This document shows, in pieces, positions 16,881 to 25,234 of a stretch of DNA of 38,467 bases. The notes beneath the pieces are model-generated. The model was not told where the DNA came from. It saw only the letters and a program-made list of their open reading frames with translations, and searched no databases. The stretch covers positions 1 through 38,467 of the forward strand of contig JBNKEE010000011.1 in the NCBI GenBank assembly GCA_050288625.1, given 5' to 3'. The stretch comes from JAAGZL01 sp050288625. GTDB lineage: Bacteria > Pseudomonadota > Gammaproteobacteria > Chromatiales > Chromatiaceae. The position numbers were made by a program, and so were the translations under genes. How positions within the stretch are numbered: position 1 is the stretch's first letter; every line of letters begins with the position of its first letter.

Positions 16881-17863
16881 AGCGATTAGATTCTTTTTGG
16901 TGGGACCGCAATGGACTTGTGTTAGTCCTGTTACCTTTTTCTTGGTTATTTTGCCTATTGGTTTTCCTAAGGCGTGTTGCCTACCGCCTTAAGATATTCA
17001 AGACTCGTCGTTTGCCTGTGCCTGTTATTGTGGTTGGAAATATCACTGTGGGCGGTACTGGCAAAACACCCTTGGTTATCTGGTTGGCGCAACATCTTAA
17101 GGGTATGGGACTCAAACCTGGGATCGTTTCCAGAGGTTATGGTGGAAACGCTAAGTACTGGCCGCAGCAGGTCTTGCCAGGCAGTGATCCGGTAGCGGTG
17201 GGAGACGAACCCGTTCTTATCGCACAAAGGACCAACTGCCCGGTCAGTGTTGGGCCGGATCGTGCTGTCGCTGCTACGGCTCTACAACGTTATATAGATT
17301 GCGATGTAATCATCTCAGATGACGGGTTGCAGCACTATGCCCTGGGACGTGATATTGAAATAGTCGTAATTGATGGTGAAAAGGGTTTTGGCAATGGGTT
17401 TTGTCTTCCGGCCGGGCCACTACGTGAAAGGGTGGGCAGGCTGGACAAGGCGGATATGGTGGTTTCGAATGGCACCACTGGTCCGGGACGTTACATCATG
17501 CAACTTGGTAATATTGAGGTGGTGAATCTGCTGGATTCCACCCAAATCAGAAGGCTTGATGACTTCAGAACTGAAGATACAGTTTATGCTATGGCAGGTA
17601 TCGGCAACCCTGAACGCTTCTTCAAACAACTGGAGAATGCTGGCATCAGTATCGAGAGAGTCGCTCTTCCGGATCATCATAAATTCACCGAAAGTGATCT
17701 GGAGATAGCTGGAGATGCCACTATATTGATGACCGAGAAAGATGCGGTTAAATGTAGACGCTTTGCTAAACCGCAACATTGGTATGTGCGGGTGGATGCG
17801 CAACTGCATGATGCCTTTGCCATTCGCATAAATAAGCTAATTAAGGATCTGATTGATGGATAA
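16877..17863 (+). CDS. lpxK: Tetraacyldisaccharide 4'-kinase LpxK
   Basis: This 328-residue enzyme phosphorylates the 4' position of lipid A disaccharide at the inner membrane. It has an N-terminal membrane anchor (about residues 13-32), the P-loop GNITVGGTGKTP (residues ~54-65), the segment SRGYGG, the VGDEPVLIA motif and the DDGLQHY motif characteristic of LpxK. Length and motifs are normal. It starts with GTG overlapping exbD by 4 bases, and its 3' end overlaps the Trm112-like gene, so exbB-exbD-lpxK-Trm112 form one coupled unit. An msbA gene, present next to lpxK in some relatives, is absent here. Confidence 0.95.
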   Translation: MKRLDSFWWDRNGLVLVLLPFSWLFCLLVFLRRVAYRLKIFKTRRLPVPVIVVGNITVGGTGKTPLVIWLAQHLKGMGLKPGIVSRGYGGNAKYWPQQVLPGSDPVAVGDEPVLIAQRTNCPVSVGPDRAVAATALQRYIDCDVIISDDGLQHYALGRDIEIVVIDGEKGFGNGFCLPAGPLRERVGRLDKADMVVSNGTTGPGRYIMQLGNIEVVNLLDSTQIRRLDDFRTEDTVYAMAGIGNPERFFKQLENAGISIERVALPDHHKFTESDLEIAGDATILMTEKDAVKCRRFAKPQHWYVRVDAQLHDAFAIRINKLIKDLIDG

Positions 17864-18044
17864 GAAACTCCTGGATATCCTCGCCTGCCCCATATGCAAG
17901 GGCAAATTGGTGTACCTGAAACAAGCCCAAGAGCTGATCTGCAAGGCAGATCGACTAGCCTACCCGATACGGGATGATATCCCGGTGATGCTGGTTGATG
18001 AAGCTCGCACCCTGGAAGCTGATGAAGAGGTTTCTGATAAGTGA
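17856..18044 (+). CDS. Trm112 family zinc-ribbon-like small protein (YcaR type)
   Basis: This 62-residue protein has the Trm112 pattern: a start MDKKLLDILACPICKGKLV with a CxxC pair and the RLAYPIRDDIPVMLVDEAR segment. Related small proteins are partners or activators of methyltransferases in other systems. In gammaproteobacteria this gene (ycaR) is conserved between lpxK and kdsB with no proven role. ATG 17856 overlaps the lpxK stop; a TTG one codon upstream also fits. The second CxxC expected in full Trm112 proteins is only partly represented (one Cys in ELICKAD). Confidence 0.88.
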   Translation: MDKKLLDILACPICKGKLVYLKQAQELICKADRLAYPIRDDIPVMLVDEARTLEADEEVSDK

Positions 18045-18072
18045 TCCATGTTGTTTCCTTAGGAAGTAATAG

Positions 18073-18828
18073 ATGGATTTCAAGATAGTCATTCCGGCGC
18101 GCTACGCATCCACCAGACTTCCCGGTAAACCCCTTCTGGATATCTGTGGTAAGCCTATGATTCAGTGGGTGTATGAAAACGCATGCGAGTCACAGGCTAC
18201 TGCAGTTATTATTGCCACCGATGACCAGCGTATCCAGGATGCGGCTAAGCGTTTTGGCGCAGAAGTGTGTATGACCGCAGATACTCATCGTAGCGGGACA
18301 GACCGTATCGCTGAGGTAGTACGAACAATGGGTTGGCCGGATGACTCCATAGTGGTCAATGTTCAAGGGGATGAACCGACTATGCCAGCGGCACTGGCCT
18401 ATCAGGTAGCGCAGGATATGGATGTCCATCAACGGGCAGACATAACTACCTTAGCAACACCGATAGAGGTTAGAGACCAACTGTTTGATCCAAATGTGGT
18501 CAAGGTAGTAACTGATGCAGATGGCTATGCACTATATTTTAGCCGCGCGCCCATTCCTTGGCACAGAGACGAATTTGCACGTCAGGATGGTACGCTGCCG
18601 CAAGACACCAGATTTGCTCGACACATCGGGCTCTATGCCTATCGTGCCGGTTATCTGGACCGATATATCAATCTTCCTATATCGCCATTAGAACAGGCAG
18701 AATCACTGGAACAGCTGCGGGTGTTGTCCCATGGTGGTTGCATCCATGTGAGCGAGGCGCAGCAGGAGCCGGGGCAGGGCATAGATACAATGGAAGATCT
18801 GGAAAGCGTAAGAAAGTTATTTGCGTAG
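18073..18828 (+). CDS. kdsB: 3-deoxy-manno-octulosonate cytidylyltransferase KdsB
   Basis: This 251-residue enzyme activates Kdo as CMP-Kdo for lipopolysaccharide inner-core synthesis. It has the nucleotidyltransferase signature IPARYASTRLPGKPL at the N-terminus, the NVQGDEP motif, YFSRAPIPW and the HIGLYAYR and LEQAESLEQLR segments, all typical of KdsB. Length is normal. AGGAAG stands about 7 bases upstream of the ATG. It closes the exbB-exbD-lpxK-Trm112-kdsB cluster and is followed by a hairpin terminator shared with the convergent cold shock gene. Confidence 0.96.
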   Translation: MDFKIVIPARYASTRLPGKPLLDICGKPMIQWVYENACESQATAVIIATDDQRIQDAAKRFGAEVCMTADTHRSGTDRIAEVVRTMGWPDDSIVVNVQGDEPTMPAALAYQVAQDMDVHQRADITTLATPIEVRDQLFDPNVVKVVTDADGYALYFSRAPIPWHRDEFARQDGTLPQDTRFARHIGLYAYRAGYLDRYINLPISPLEQAESLEQLRVLSHGGCIHVSEAQQEPGQGIDTMEDLESVRKLFA

Positions 18829-18834
18829 CACAAT

Positions 18835-18866
18835 AAGAAGGGCAAGCCCAAAGGCTTACCCTTCTT
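18835..18866. terminator. Bidirectional hairpin between kdsB and cold shock gene
   Basis: AAGAAGGGCAAGCC (18835-18848) pairs with GGCTTACCCTTCTT (18853-18866) through 13 bp with one mismatch and a CAAA loop. It sits between convergent genes and is A-rich on one side and T-rich on the other, so it can terminate both. Confidence 0.8.
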
Positions 18867-18883
18867 ATCGATTGTAGCGGTAT

Positions 18884-19093
18884 TTATACGGCTACAATAT
18901 TCTCAGCTTGAGGTCCTTTTTGACCTTGAGTGAGAGTAAACTCTACAGCTTGGCCTTCAGCCAGTGTCTTAAAGCCTGAACCCGTAATTGCACTGAAATG
19001 TGCAAAGACGTCCGGACCGGACTGCTGCTCAATAAAACCAAAGCCTTTAGATTCGTTGAACCACTTTACGGTTCCTTTAACTGTGTTAGACAT
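18884..19093 (-). CDS. Cold shock domain protein (CspA family)
   Basis: This 69-residue protein is a single cold-shock OB-fold that binds single-stranded RNA/DNA. RNP1 (KGFGFI) and RNP2 (DVFAHF) are intact, the start is GTVKWFNESKGFGF-like, and the length is standard. It would act as an RNA chaperone; whether it is cold-induced cannot be told. The region upstream (19094-19295) is a long untranslated stretch on the minus strand with a CGCCTG-CAA-CAGGCG hairpin, consistent with the long structured leaders of csp mRNAs. It is one of three minus-strand genes interrupting the kdsB-phosphatase-rne order. Confidence 0.95.
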   Translation of the reverse strand: MSNTVKGTVKWFNESKGFGFIEQQSGPDVFAHFSAITGSGFKTLAEGQAVEFTLTQGQKGPQAENIVAV

Positions 19094-19122
19094 AATAATA
19101 TCCTATGTTGTAAATATAGTTG

Positions 19123-19137
19123 CGCCTGCAACAGGCG
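19123..19137 (-). promoter_or_regulatory. Hairpin in the cold shock gene leader
   Basis: CGCCTG-CAA-CAGGCG is a perfect 6-bp stem about 30 bases upstream of the cold shock gene start. csp mRNAs commonly carry structured leaders that govern translation at low temperature; this assignment is inferred from position. Confidence 0.45.
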
Positions 19138-19295
19138 TGCATTGCTTGGAAATGTAGACTGATATTTAGAAACTGCAGGACGGAGTATTACGAGTAAAAC
19201 AGCGAAATGTAGGATGTAAATAATAGTTCTTTTCTCTAGCAGCCTTGCACTCTATATGGAAATAGACTGGTTGTCCAGTAAAATTACCACAGTAA

Positions 19296-19772
19296 TCATC
19301 CCCGATTTGATCCGCTACTCGTGCCTTTTTGCCTCTGCATAAGCCACTTATCAAGTTGATTCGCAAAGGCCTGTTTGTCACCTGAACTTAAAGCTGGCGG
19401 ACCACCCGTTTGTACGCCGCTGCTGCGCATGATTTCCATGAAGTCCCTGATATTGAGTCGCGATTTAATATTATCCTTTGTAAACAGTTCACCCCTAGGA
19501 CTTAATGCCAGGCAACCTTTACTGATGACTTCATCGGCTAAAGGTATATCATTTGTTATCACCAAATCTTCCGCTTCACAGCGTTTTACTATCTCGTTAT
19601 CGGCAACATCAAACCCCTTGCCGACCTGAACGCAAGAGATAAGTTTAGAAGAAGGCGTCTTAATATGCTGATTCGCAACAAGCGTAAGATTTGTTGCTGT
19701 GCGCTCGGCAGCGCGAAAAAGAATTTCTTTAATTGCGACCGGACATGCGTCTGCATCTACCCAGATGTTCAA
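19296..19772 (-). CDS. YaiI/YqxD family protein (DUF188)
   Basis: This 158-residue soluble protein begins MNIWVDADACPVAIKEIL, the hallmark of the YaiI/YqxD family, with conserved Asp residues in VDADACP, the NDIPLADEVISKG segment and a late SGVQTGGPPALSSGDKQAFAN region. The fold is related to PIN-like/NYN nucleases, and the acidic residues suggest a metal-dependent RNase-like activity that is not established. It lies between the cold shock gene and a lipoprotein gene on the same strand with separate spacing, so an operon is uncertain. The last ~25 residues are basic and low-complexity. Confidence 0.92.
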   Translation of the reverse strand: MNIWVDADACPVAIKEILFRAAERTATNLTLVANQHIKTPSSKLISCVQVGKGFDVADNEIVKRCEAEDLVITNDIPLADEVISKGCLALSPRGELFTKDNIKSRLNIRDFMEIMRSSGVQTGGPPALSSGDKQAFANQLDKWLMQRQKGTSSGSNRG

Positions 19773-19835
19773 TTGGTTTTGGTCCTTTGGGGTTTAACAA
19801 AAAGGTACTAGCTTTCTATTATCTACTCTGTTTTA

Positions 19836-20417
19836 TTACTTCATCGCTCTGACTAAAACAATCGGTTTCTCAAGATCGAAATACTTTCCGCTATCACCTT
19901 CCACAAGATCCGAGATAACCTTAGGATCATCCGTCAGCTTTATATTTTTAATCCTCTGTTTGCCTGATTTATCTGGTTTTGCTTTATTAATGATCGCATG
20001 AATCTTTCCGGTTGCAGATACCTCTTTGAAGGCGTCGACTGATGGTGTCCAAAGGAGGATTTTATGTTTTTCTTTTGTTAGTTTTCCCCAATAGTAGAAT
20101 CCAGCAAGCTCATCGTCCGGTTTTGCCTTAACATTTACATAGAGGTCGTTTTTGCTTCTCTTGATCTGACAAATGATGGACTCATATTTGAAATCATCAT
20201 TCTTTTCTTCAATCCAGGCCAATTTAACAATACCTTTTGCCTCATCCATTACTTTTATCTTTACAAACTCACCTTCGCTTAGCCAGGTACCATCCCAGGA
20301 CTTGGGAGAAGCGGTATAGTTTTCCGTACCGATTGGGTGTTGAGATACGACGTTAGCGCAGCCGGAGAGGAAAAGAAGAAGGAGGGCGGATATGATGGCA
20401 GTTAGGTATTTAGTCAT
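19836..20417 (-). CDS. Putative lipoprotein, unknown function
   Basis: This 193-residue protein has a signal peptide ending in a lipobox (LSGC, with the acylated Cys at residue 20) and a mature part with no motif I recognise. The residue after the Cys is Ala, not Asp, so outer-membrane sorting through the Lol system is expected. It is rich in Lys, Asp and Glu and looks like a beta-rich globular domain (segments WDGTWLSEGEFVKIKV and DDELAGFYYWGKL). It does not occur in the conserved gene order around it, so it may be a lineage-specific insertion together with the two genes downstream. Confidence 0.75.
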   Translation of the reverse strand: MTKYLTAIISALLLLFLSGCANVVSQHPIGTENYTASPKSWDGTWLSEGEFVKIKVMDEAKGIVKLAWIEEKNDDFKYESIICQIKRSKNDLYVNVKAKPDDELAGFYYWGKLTKEKHKILLWTPSVDAFKEVSATGKIHAIINKAKPDKSGKQRIKNIKLTDDPKVISDLVEGDSGKYFDLEKPIVLVRAMK

Positions 20418-20519
20418 CTAATCAGTCTCACGTTGGCTGCTATTTTTATATCCCCTGCTATCAATGCAGATTAACAGACTATTGGGTTTTGCAAAAGGGT
20501 TGGCTAACATGTGTGCTGT

Positions 20520-21011
20520 ATGGACAATGAACCAAAAATACAGGTCCTCTTCTGCTGCATGGGCAACATCTGTCGCTCCCCCACCGCCCATGGCGTATTC
20601 GAGGATCTGGTTAAGGCCAACGGTCTTTCAGATGTGATTGTCGTGGATTCGGCCGGAACTCATGCTTATCACGTTGGGGAACCGCCTGATCGTCGTTCTC
20701 AACAGACTGCGTTCTCCCATGGGGTCGATCTGAGTTGTCAAAGAGCGCGCCGTGTAGAGCGCAGTGATTTCTATCGGTTTGACTATGTTTTGGCCATGGA
20801 TAGGGATAATCACCGTAATCTTGAGGTCATCTGTCCTGATGGTATGCAGGGTAAGCTACATCTATTCATGGATTTTGCCAGAGAACTGGATGAGGATGAG
20901 GTGCCTGATCCATACTATGGCGGCAAGGACGGTTTTGAACAAGTGTTCAATATGGTGCAGGTAGCCTCGGCTGGGTTACTGGATGATATTCGTATGAAGC
21001 ACAGAATTTAA
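20520..21011 (+). CDS. Low-molecular-weight protein-tyrosine phosphatase
   Basis: This 163-residue cytosolic phosphatase of the LMW-PTP family carries the P-loop CX5R (C13-MGNIC-R19 followed by SPTAHG) and the general-acid motif DPYYGG near the C-terminus. The LDRDNHRNL-like segment (here AMDRDNHRNL) is also typical. ATG 20520 gives the usual N-terminus; a GTG at 20511 is in frame. In Pseudomonas-like genomes this gene (ptpA) sits between kdsB and murB-rne. Here it directly precedes rne, and no murB is present. The substrate is unknown. Confidence 0.93.
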   Translation: MDNEPKIQVLFCCMGNICRSPTAHGVFEDLVKANGLSDVIVVDSAGTHAYHVGEPPDRRSQQTAFSHGVDLSCQRARRVERSDFYRFDYVLAMDRDNHRNLEVICPDGMQGKLHLFMDFARELDEDEVPDPYYGGKDGFEQVFNMVQVASAGLLDDIRMKHRI

Positions 21012-21020
21012 ACCCAATTA

Positions 21021-21046
21021 ACACCATCTCCATTTTGGGGAGAGGG
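21021..21046 (+). repeat. Degenerate copy of dispersed palindromic repeat
   Basis: These 26 bases match 31361-31386 at 23 positions, on the same strand, including the GGGGAGAGGG half. Three changes in the left arm spoil the palindrome. It lies 10 bases after the phosphatase stop codon, an intergenic 3' position like the other copy. Confidence 0.75.
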
Positions 21047-21053
21047 TAAAAGT

Positions 21054-21082
21054 AAAACGCCCCACATTTTGCGGGGCGTTTT
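21054..21082. terminator. Bidirectional terminator between phosphatase and rne
   Basis: AAAACGCCCC (21054-21063) pairs with GGGGCGTTTT (21073-21082) around a 9-base loop. A-run and T-run flanks allow termination in both directions between these convergent genes. Confidence 0.9.
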
Positions 21083-21090
21083 GTCTAGTC

Positions 21091-23832
21091 TTATTCCATA
21101 CCTCCGCTTGTAGGAGGCTTCTCGTCCAGTTTTTTGGTCTCTACCAATTTGGGTTCAGGTTTTGCTTGAACCTCCTGCTTTGGCGATATATCTGACACCG
21201 GTTTTGGGGGATCATTTTTTTCAAAACTACTTGGTGCCGGCTTTGGCTCTTGTTTGGCTACAGCGGGTTCAACGGGTTTCGGCTGCGGCTTGGTCTCTAC
21301 TAGCTTCGGTGCAGATTTCTCTTCCACCTTTGGTCCAGAGGCGTAGGTGGTGGGTGTCTCTTTCACTGCTGCTGTTTCCACCTTTGTAGGGGTTGGCTTG
21401 GCTCCCTGTCGCGGCTCAGATATCTGGCTAGGTCTATCCTGAGGCTTAGTCTCGACCAGCTTTGGGGCAGGTTTATCCTCAACTTTGTCTCGTGGAGTAG
21501 AGTCATGGGTAGATTTCATCTCAGCTTTAGTCTCTACAGGTTTTAGCGCAGACGACCCTTGCTTGTTCTGATCGTTTGTAGATGCATCCTTAATGTCGCG
21601 CTTCTCTTCTGAGGTGGCTGAACGGTTTTCAGATTGGTCACCTTTAGGTTCGCCCTGACCTCCGCGACGTCCATTAGGTTTACGGTCTGTGGGTTTGGAA
21701 CTAGACTGTGCATTCCCCGGCTGCTGATCTGTAGCCTTCTCATTTGAATCCTGTTGTTGATCAGTTGCGGCTGATTGGTTCTGGTTGCTACGACCACGGC
21801 GTCTGCGCCCACCGCGCCGTCCGCGCCGGGAGTTCGAGGATCGGGACTGTTGATCATCCGATTTGGCATTAGCATCATCTTTTCCGTTGCTGACGGATTC
21901 CGATGGTTTTGTAGAGGCCGCATTTGGCTTCACTTGTTCCTTGCTAACATTTCCGTTGTTGCCTCGACTGCGGTTTGACTCAGAACGTCTGCCTCTTTGG
22001 TTGTCTGAACGATCACGTCTGGATCTGTTAGAGCGACTACGATTATCCTCGCTAGTTCTGGATTGACCGCCACGTCTGCGGGTTTGTTGACTCGGATTCT
22101 TTTTGTCCGTTTTGGGGGTTTTGCTGTCGCTACTGAAGAGTGCTGACAGAAGGCGTTTGAGAAATCCTGGTTTGTTTTCAGTGGAGGCCTGGGCCTTCTT
22201 CTTTGGAGCTGGCTTAGGTGCGGGAGCGGTGGGGCTGATCTGCTTAACCGCAGGCTCTTCACTCTTTACCGCCTTTGGCCTTATATGCTCAGGCACATCG
22301 GCTTCTGGCTCAACAGTCATCTGATAACTGGCGGTTTCGCTGTTATGTTCGTTGATGTCCTGACTGCGAATGCGTTCGATCTCATAGTTTGGAGTTTCAA
22401 AATGGCTGTTGGGAATCAACACCACATTGACTGACTGTCGGTTCTCAATATCGTGTATCGCTTCGCGTTTTTCGTTGAGCAGGAATGTGGCTACATCCAC
22501 CGGCAGCTGAGCAATGATGCGTGAGGTGTTTTCCTTCATCGCTTCTTCTTCGATCACTCTAAGTACAGACAGCGACAGTGACTCTACACCGCGAATAAAA
22601 CCGTGTCCCTTGCAGCGCGGGCAGACCAGTTGGCTTGATTCACCAAGGGATGGACGTAGCCTCTGACGTGACATCTCCAACAGGCCAAAGCGGGATATAC
22701 GCCCGATCTGTACACGGGCGCGGTCCTGCTTCAATGCGTCTTTAAGCCTTGCCTCCACTGCTCTTTGGTTTCTGGACGGGCCCATATCGATAAAATCGAT
22801 CACGAAGAGTCCGCCCATGTCACGCAAACGTAACTGACGTGCTATCTCATCGGCCGCCTCAAGGTTGGTAGTGAAGGCCGTGTCTTCGATATCGGTACCC
22901 TTAGTGGCGCGTGCTGAGTTTATGTCCACTGAGGTTAGGGCCTCGGTGTGGTCTATTACGATGGAACCACCGGATGGCAGTCGCACTTCACGTTGAAATG
23001 CAGATTCGATTTGGCTCTCTATCTGATAGCGGGTGAATAAAGGAACCTCATCCTGATAGATACGAACCTTCTTCAGATTTTGCGGCATAACCTGCTGGAT
23101 AAAATCACAGGCCTCTTTATGTACATCCGGGTGATCGATGACGATCTCGCTAATGTCGCCGCGCAGGTAATCACGTATGGAACGGATGATTACATTGCTC
23201 TCCTGGTAGATAAGGAATGGAGCTGCTTTCTCCTGGGCAGAGGTCTCAATGGCAGACCAGAGCTGAAGTAAGTAGTCTAGATCCCACTGTAATTCCTCTT
23301 TACTCTTGCCGACACCGGCAGTACGAACGATAAGCCCCATGCCGTCTGGTATGGTCAGGTGGCTCATGGCCTCACGTAGCTCGCTACGATCACTTCCTTC
23401 AATACGGCGAGAGACTCCACCGGCGCGTGGGTTGTTAGGTATTAGTACCAGATAGCGTCCCGCCAGGGAGATGAAGGTGGTAAGGGCAGCACCTTTATTG
23501 CCGCGTTCTTCCTTCTCCACTTGGATCACTATTTCTTGGCCTTCTTTGATGGCATCTTTGATATTTACCTTGCCGCCAGATTTTGCAGCACTTTCGGAGA
23601 AGTAGCTGCGTGAGATCTCTTTTAGGGGCAGGAATCCGTGGCGTTCCGATCCAAAGTCAACAAAGACCGCCTCCAGGCTGGGCTCCACCCTGGTGATTCG
23701 ACCTTTATAGACATTGGCTTTTTTTTGTTCTCGACCGGAGGTTTCTATATCGAGGTTGTAGAGTTTTTGGCCATCAACTATGGCCACACGCAACTCTTCA
23801 GGCTGAGTCGCGTTAATCAGCATACGTTTCAT
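21091..23832 (-). CDS. rne: Ribonuclease E
   Basis: This 913-residue endoribonuclease is the core of mRNA turnover and the RNA degradosome. The N-terminal catalytic half is nearly collinear with the E. coli enzyme: start MKRMLINATQ, an S1 domain (residues ~35-120), the 5'-sensor/RNase H-like region, catalytic D303 (in SVDINSARATKG), the IDFIDMGP segment, and the CPRCKGHG Zn-link near residue 404. The C-terminal half is disordered: Arg-rich tracts (RRGRRGGRRRRGR) and a Lys/Pro/Glu-rich tail repeating a KLVETK-type motif several times. It is shorter than the E. coli protein (1061 residues). It is monocistronic, with a ~430-bp structured upstream region suggesting autoregulation of its own mRNA. 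Confidence 0.97.
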   Translation of the reverse strand: MKRMLINATQPEELRVAIVDGQKLYNLDIETSGREQKKANVYKGRITRVEPSLEAVFVDFGSERHGFLPLKEISRSYFSESAAKSGGKVNIKDAIKEGQEIVIQVEKEERGNKGAALTTFISLAGRYLVLIPNNPRAGGVSRRIEGSDRSELREAMSHLTIPDGMGLIVRTAGVGKSKEELQWDLDYLLQLWSAIETSAQEKAAPFLIYQESNVIIRSIRDYLRGDISEIVIDHPDVHKEACDFIQQVMPQNLKKVRIYQDEVPLFTRYQIESQIESAFQREVRLPSGGSIVIDHTEALTSVDINSARATKGTDIEDTAFTTNLEAADEIARQLRLRDMGGLFVIDFIDMGPSRNQRAVEARLKDALKQDRARVQIGRISRFGLLEMSRQRLRPSLGESSQLVCPRCKGHGFIRGVESLSLSVLRVIEEEAMKENTSRIIAQLPVDVATFLLNEKREAIHDIENRQSVNVVLIPNSHFETPNYEIERIRSQDINEHNSETASYQMTVEPEADVPEHIRPKAVKSEEPAVKQISPTAPAPKPAPKKKAQASTENKPGFLKRLLSALFSSDSKTPKTDKKNPSQQTRRRGGQSRTSEDNRSRSNRSRRDRSDNQRGRRSESNRSRGNNGNVSKEQVKPNAASTKPSESVSNGKDDANAKSDDQQSRSSNSRRGRRGGRRRRGRSNQNQSAATDQQQDSNEKATDQQPGNAQSSSKPTDRKPNGRRGGQGEPKGDQSENRSATSEEKRDIKDASTNDQNKQGSSALKPVETKAEMKSTHDSTPRDKVEDKPAPKLVETKPQDRPSQISEPRQGAKPTPTKVETAAVKETPTTYASGPKVEEKSAPKLVETKPQPKPVEPAVAKQEPKPAPSSFEKNDPPKPVSDISPKQEVQAKPEPKLVETKKLDEKPPTSGGME
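21110..21540 (-). repeat. Repeated KxVETK motif in the RNase E tail
   Basis: The last ~145 codons of rne encode several copies of a short motif (KPVETK, KLVETKPQ, KLVETKP, KLVETKK) separated by Pro/Lys/Glu-rich spacers such as PAPKLVETKPQ. In RNase E the C-terminal tail carries partner-binding microdomains. A regularly repeated element could be a multivalent binding site, though this is inferred only from the repetition. Confidence 0.7.
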
Positions 23833-24280
23833 TAATAATCCTTTGTATGTGCCACAACTTCCTGTTTTCTCAATAGGTTAAAGCATATTGAGATCACGAT
23901 GAAACTGGCGGGTTCCTTGTGGGAACATATCGGTCAATGCTGGAATACCAATCATTATTGGTCTCGTCAGCATGATTGCTCAAGAGACCGGTATTCTTCC
24001 TGGTTCTCTGGGCGCCGATTTTGCCGCCATCATGTGGCACGCAGTTAATTTGTTTAAAAACCCGTCATGTCATCGGGTTGCCGTTTGACCAAGCATGTAT
24101 CTCTTAAAGCCAGTGGCCTGGTCAGGCGCGGCTTTTGTCGTGGCTGCGCCAAAAATCTATGTGTTGACTATAGGGCATTGATCAAATAACACCCCTTCGC
24201 GATTCCACTCATAGTCAATAACGAATAATAGCAGTCTTAAACAGGCGCATCAATCTGCCATGACCTGTTATTATGTGCAA
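23833..24280. promoter_or_regulatory. Divergent rne/rluC intergenic region with structured rne leader
   Basis: This 448-bp gene-free stretch holds no supported ORF. It contains an extended inverted structure: GAATACC (23943-23949) pairs with GGTATTC (23990-23996), and next to it GGTCTC (23960-23965) pairs with GAGACC (23984-23989). An alternative hairpin ACCAAT-CATT-ATTGGT (23947-23962) uses overlapping bases and is mutually exclusive with both. Further stems are AACCCG/CGGGTT (24058-24080 area) and GTTCC-TTGTG-GGAAC (23912-23925). E. coli rne has a 361-nt leader whose hairpins bind RNase E for autoregulation, and this leader is the likely counterpart by position. A TTGACT near 24164 could be a -35 element for rluC. 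Confidence 0.55.
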
Positions 24281-25234
24281 ATGTCGGATAATAAAGAAAA
24301 ATCACAATCTGTCAGGCAAGTTCTGGTAGAAGAAGGCTATGAAGGCCAAAGATTGGACAATTTCTTGTTGGCTCAACTCAAAGGTGTACCCAAAAGTCAT
24401 ATCTACAGGATTGTGAGAAAGGGAGAGGTCCGGGTAAACAAGGGTAGGGCCAAGATCAATTATCGCCTGCAGTCTGGGGATATTGTACGTATTCCTCCAG
24501 TACGCCTGACCGAAAAAGATAACCCATTCAGCCCAAGCAACAGGACTCAGGAGCTATTGAGGGAGTCCATACTTTACGAGGATAAGCGTCTGTTGGTGCT
24601 GAATAAACCATCTGGTCTCGCTGTGCATGGCGGCAGCGGCCTCAAATTTGGGGTGATTGAGGCCATTCGAGCCATGAGGCCAGAAGAGAGGCAGTTGGAA
24701 CTGGTGCATAGGCTGGACCGTGACACCTCTGGATGTTTAATGATCGCCAGACGCAGAAGTGCTCTGCGGACTCTGCATGAAATGTTGCGTAGTAACGGGG
24801 TAGATAAACGTTATCTAGCCCTGGTGGCTGGACGTTGGAGGAATGACCGCGAAACCGTTGATGCTCCATTGACCAAAAACCAGTTACAGAGTGGCGAGAG
24901 GGTGGTTCGGGTCGACCCGGAGGGAAAGGAGGCAAAGACCAGGTTTCGGGTACTGGAGCGTTTTTCCGACGCAACCCTGGTTGAGGCAGAGCTGCTGACC
25001 GGGCGCACTCACCAGATCCGGGTGCATCTGGCCCACTTGGGAACGCCGATCCTGGGAGATGAAAAATATGGTGATGGTTCTGCCAACCGTATGATGAAAA
25101 AACAGGGACTGAACAGGCTTTTTTTGCATGCAAGATCCCTTAGTTTCGACTGGACGGATGCGGTCGGAAGGCTCACCGTGGAGGCGCCATTAGAGCAGGC
25201 GCTGGAGCGATTGCTGGCTAGGCTTAGAACATGA
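24281..25234 (+). CDS. rluC: 23S rRNA pseudouridine synthase RluC
   Basis: This 317-residue enzyme is expected to make pseudouridines at positions 955, 2504 and 2580 of 23S rRNA. It has an N-terminal S4 RNA-binding domain (GQRLDNFLLAQLKGVPKSHIYRIVRKGEVRVNKG) and the RluA-family catalytic domain with HRLDRDTSG (catalytic Asp D146), the KRYLALVAG segment and GRTHQIRVHLAHLG. Close similarity to E. coli RluC around the S4 domain and the AVHGGSGLKFGVIE segment supports RluC over RluD or RluA. ATG 24281 (MSDNKEK) is chosen over 24260. It overlaps the next gene by 4 bases (ATGA) and diverges from rne. Confidence 0.95.
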   Translation: MSDNKEKSQSVRQVLVEEGYEGQRLDNFLLAQLKGVPKSHIYRIVRKGEVRVNKGRAKINYRLQSGDIVRIPPVRLTEKDNPFSPSNRTQELLRESILYEDKRLLVLNKPSGLAVHGGSGLKFGVIEAIRAMRPEERQLELVHRLDRDTSGCLMIARRRSALRTLHEMLRSNGVDKRYLALVAGRWRNDRETVDAPLTKNQLQSGERVVRVDPEGKEAKTRFRVLERFSDATLVEAELLTGRTHQIRVHLAHLGTPILGDEKYGDGSANRMMKKQGLNRLFLHARSLSFDWTDAVGRLTVEAPLEQALERLLARLRT

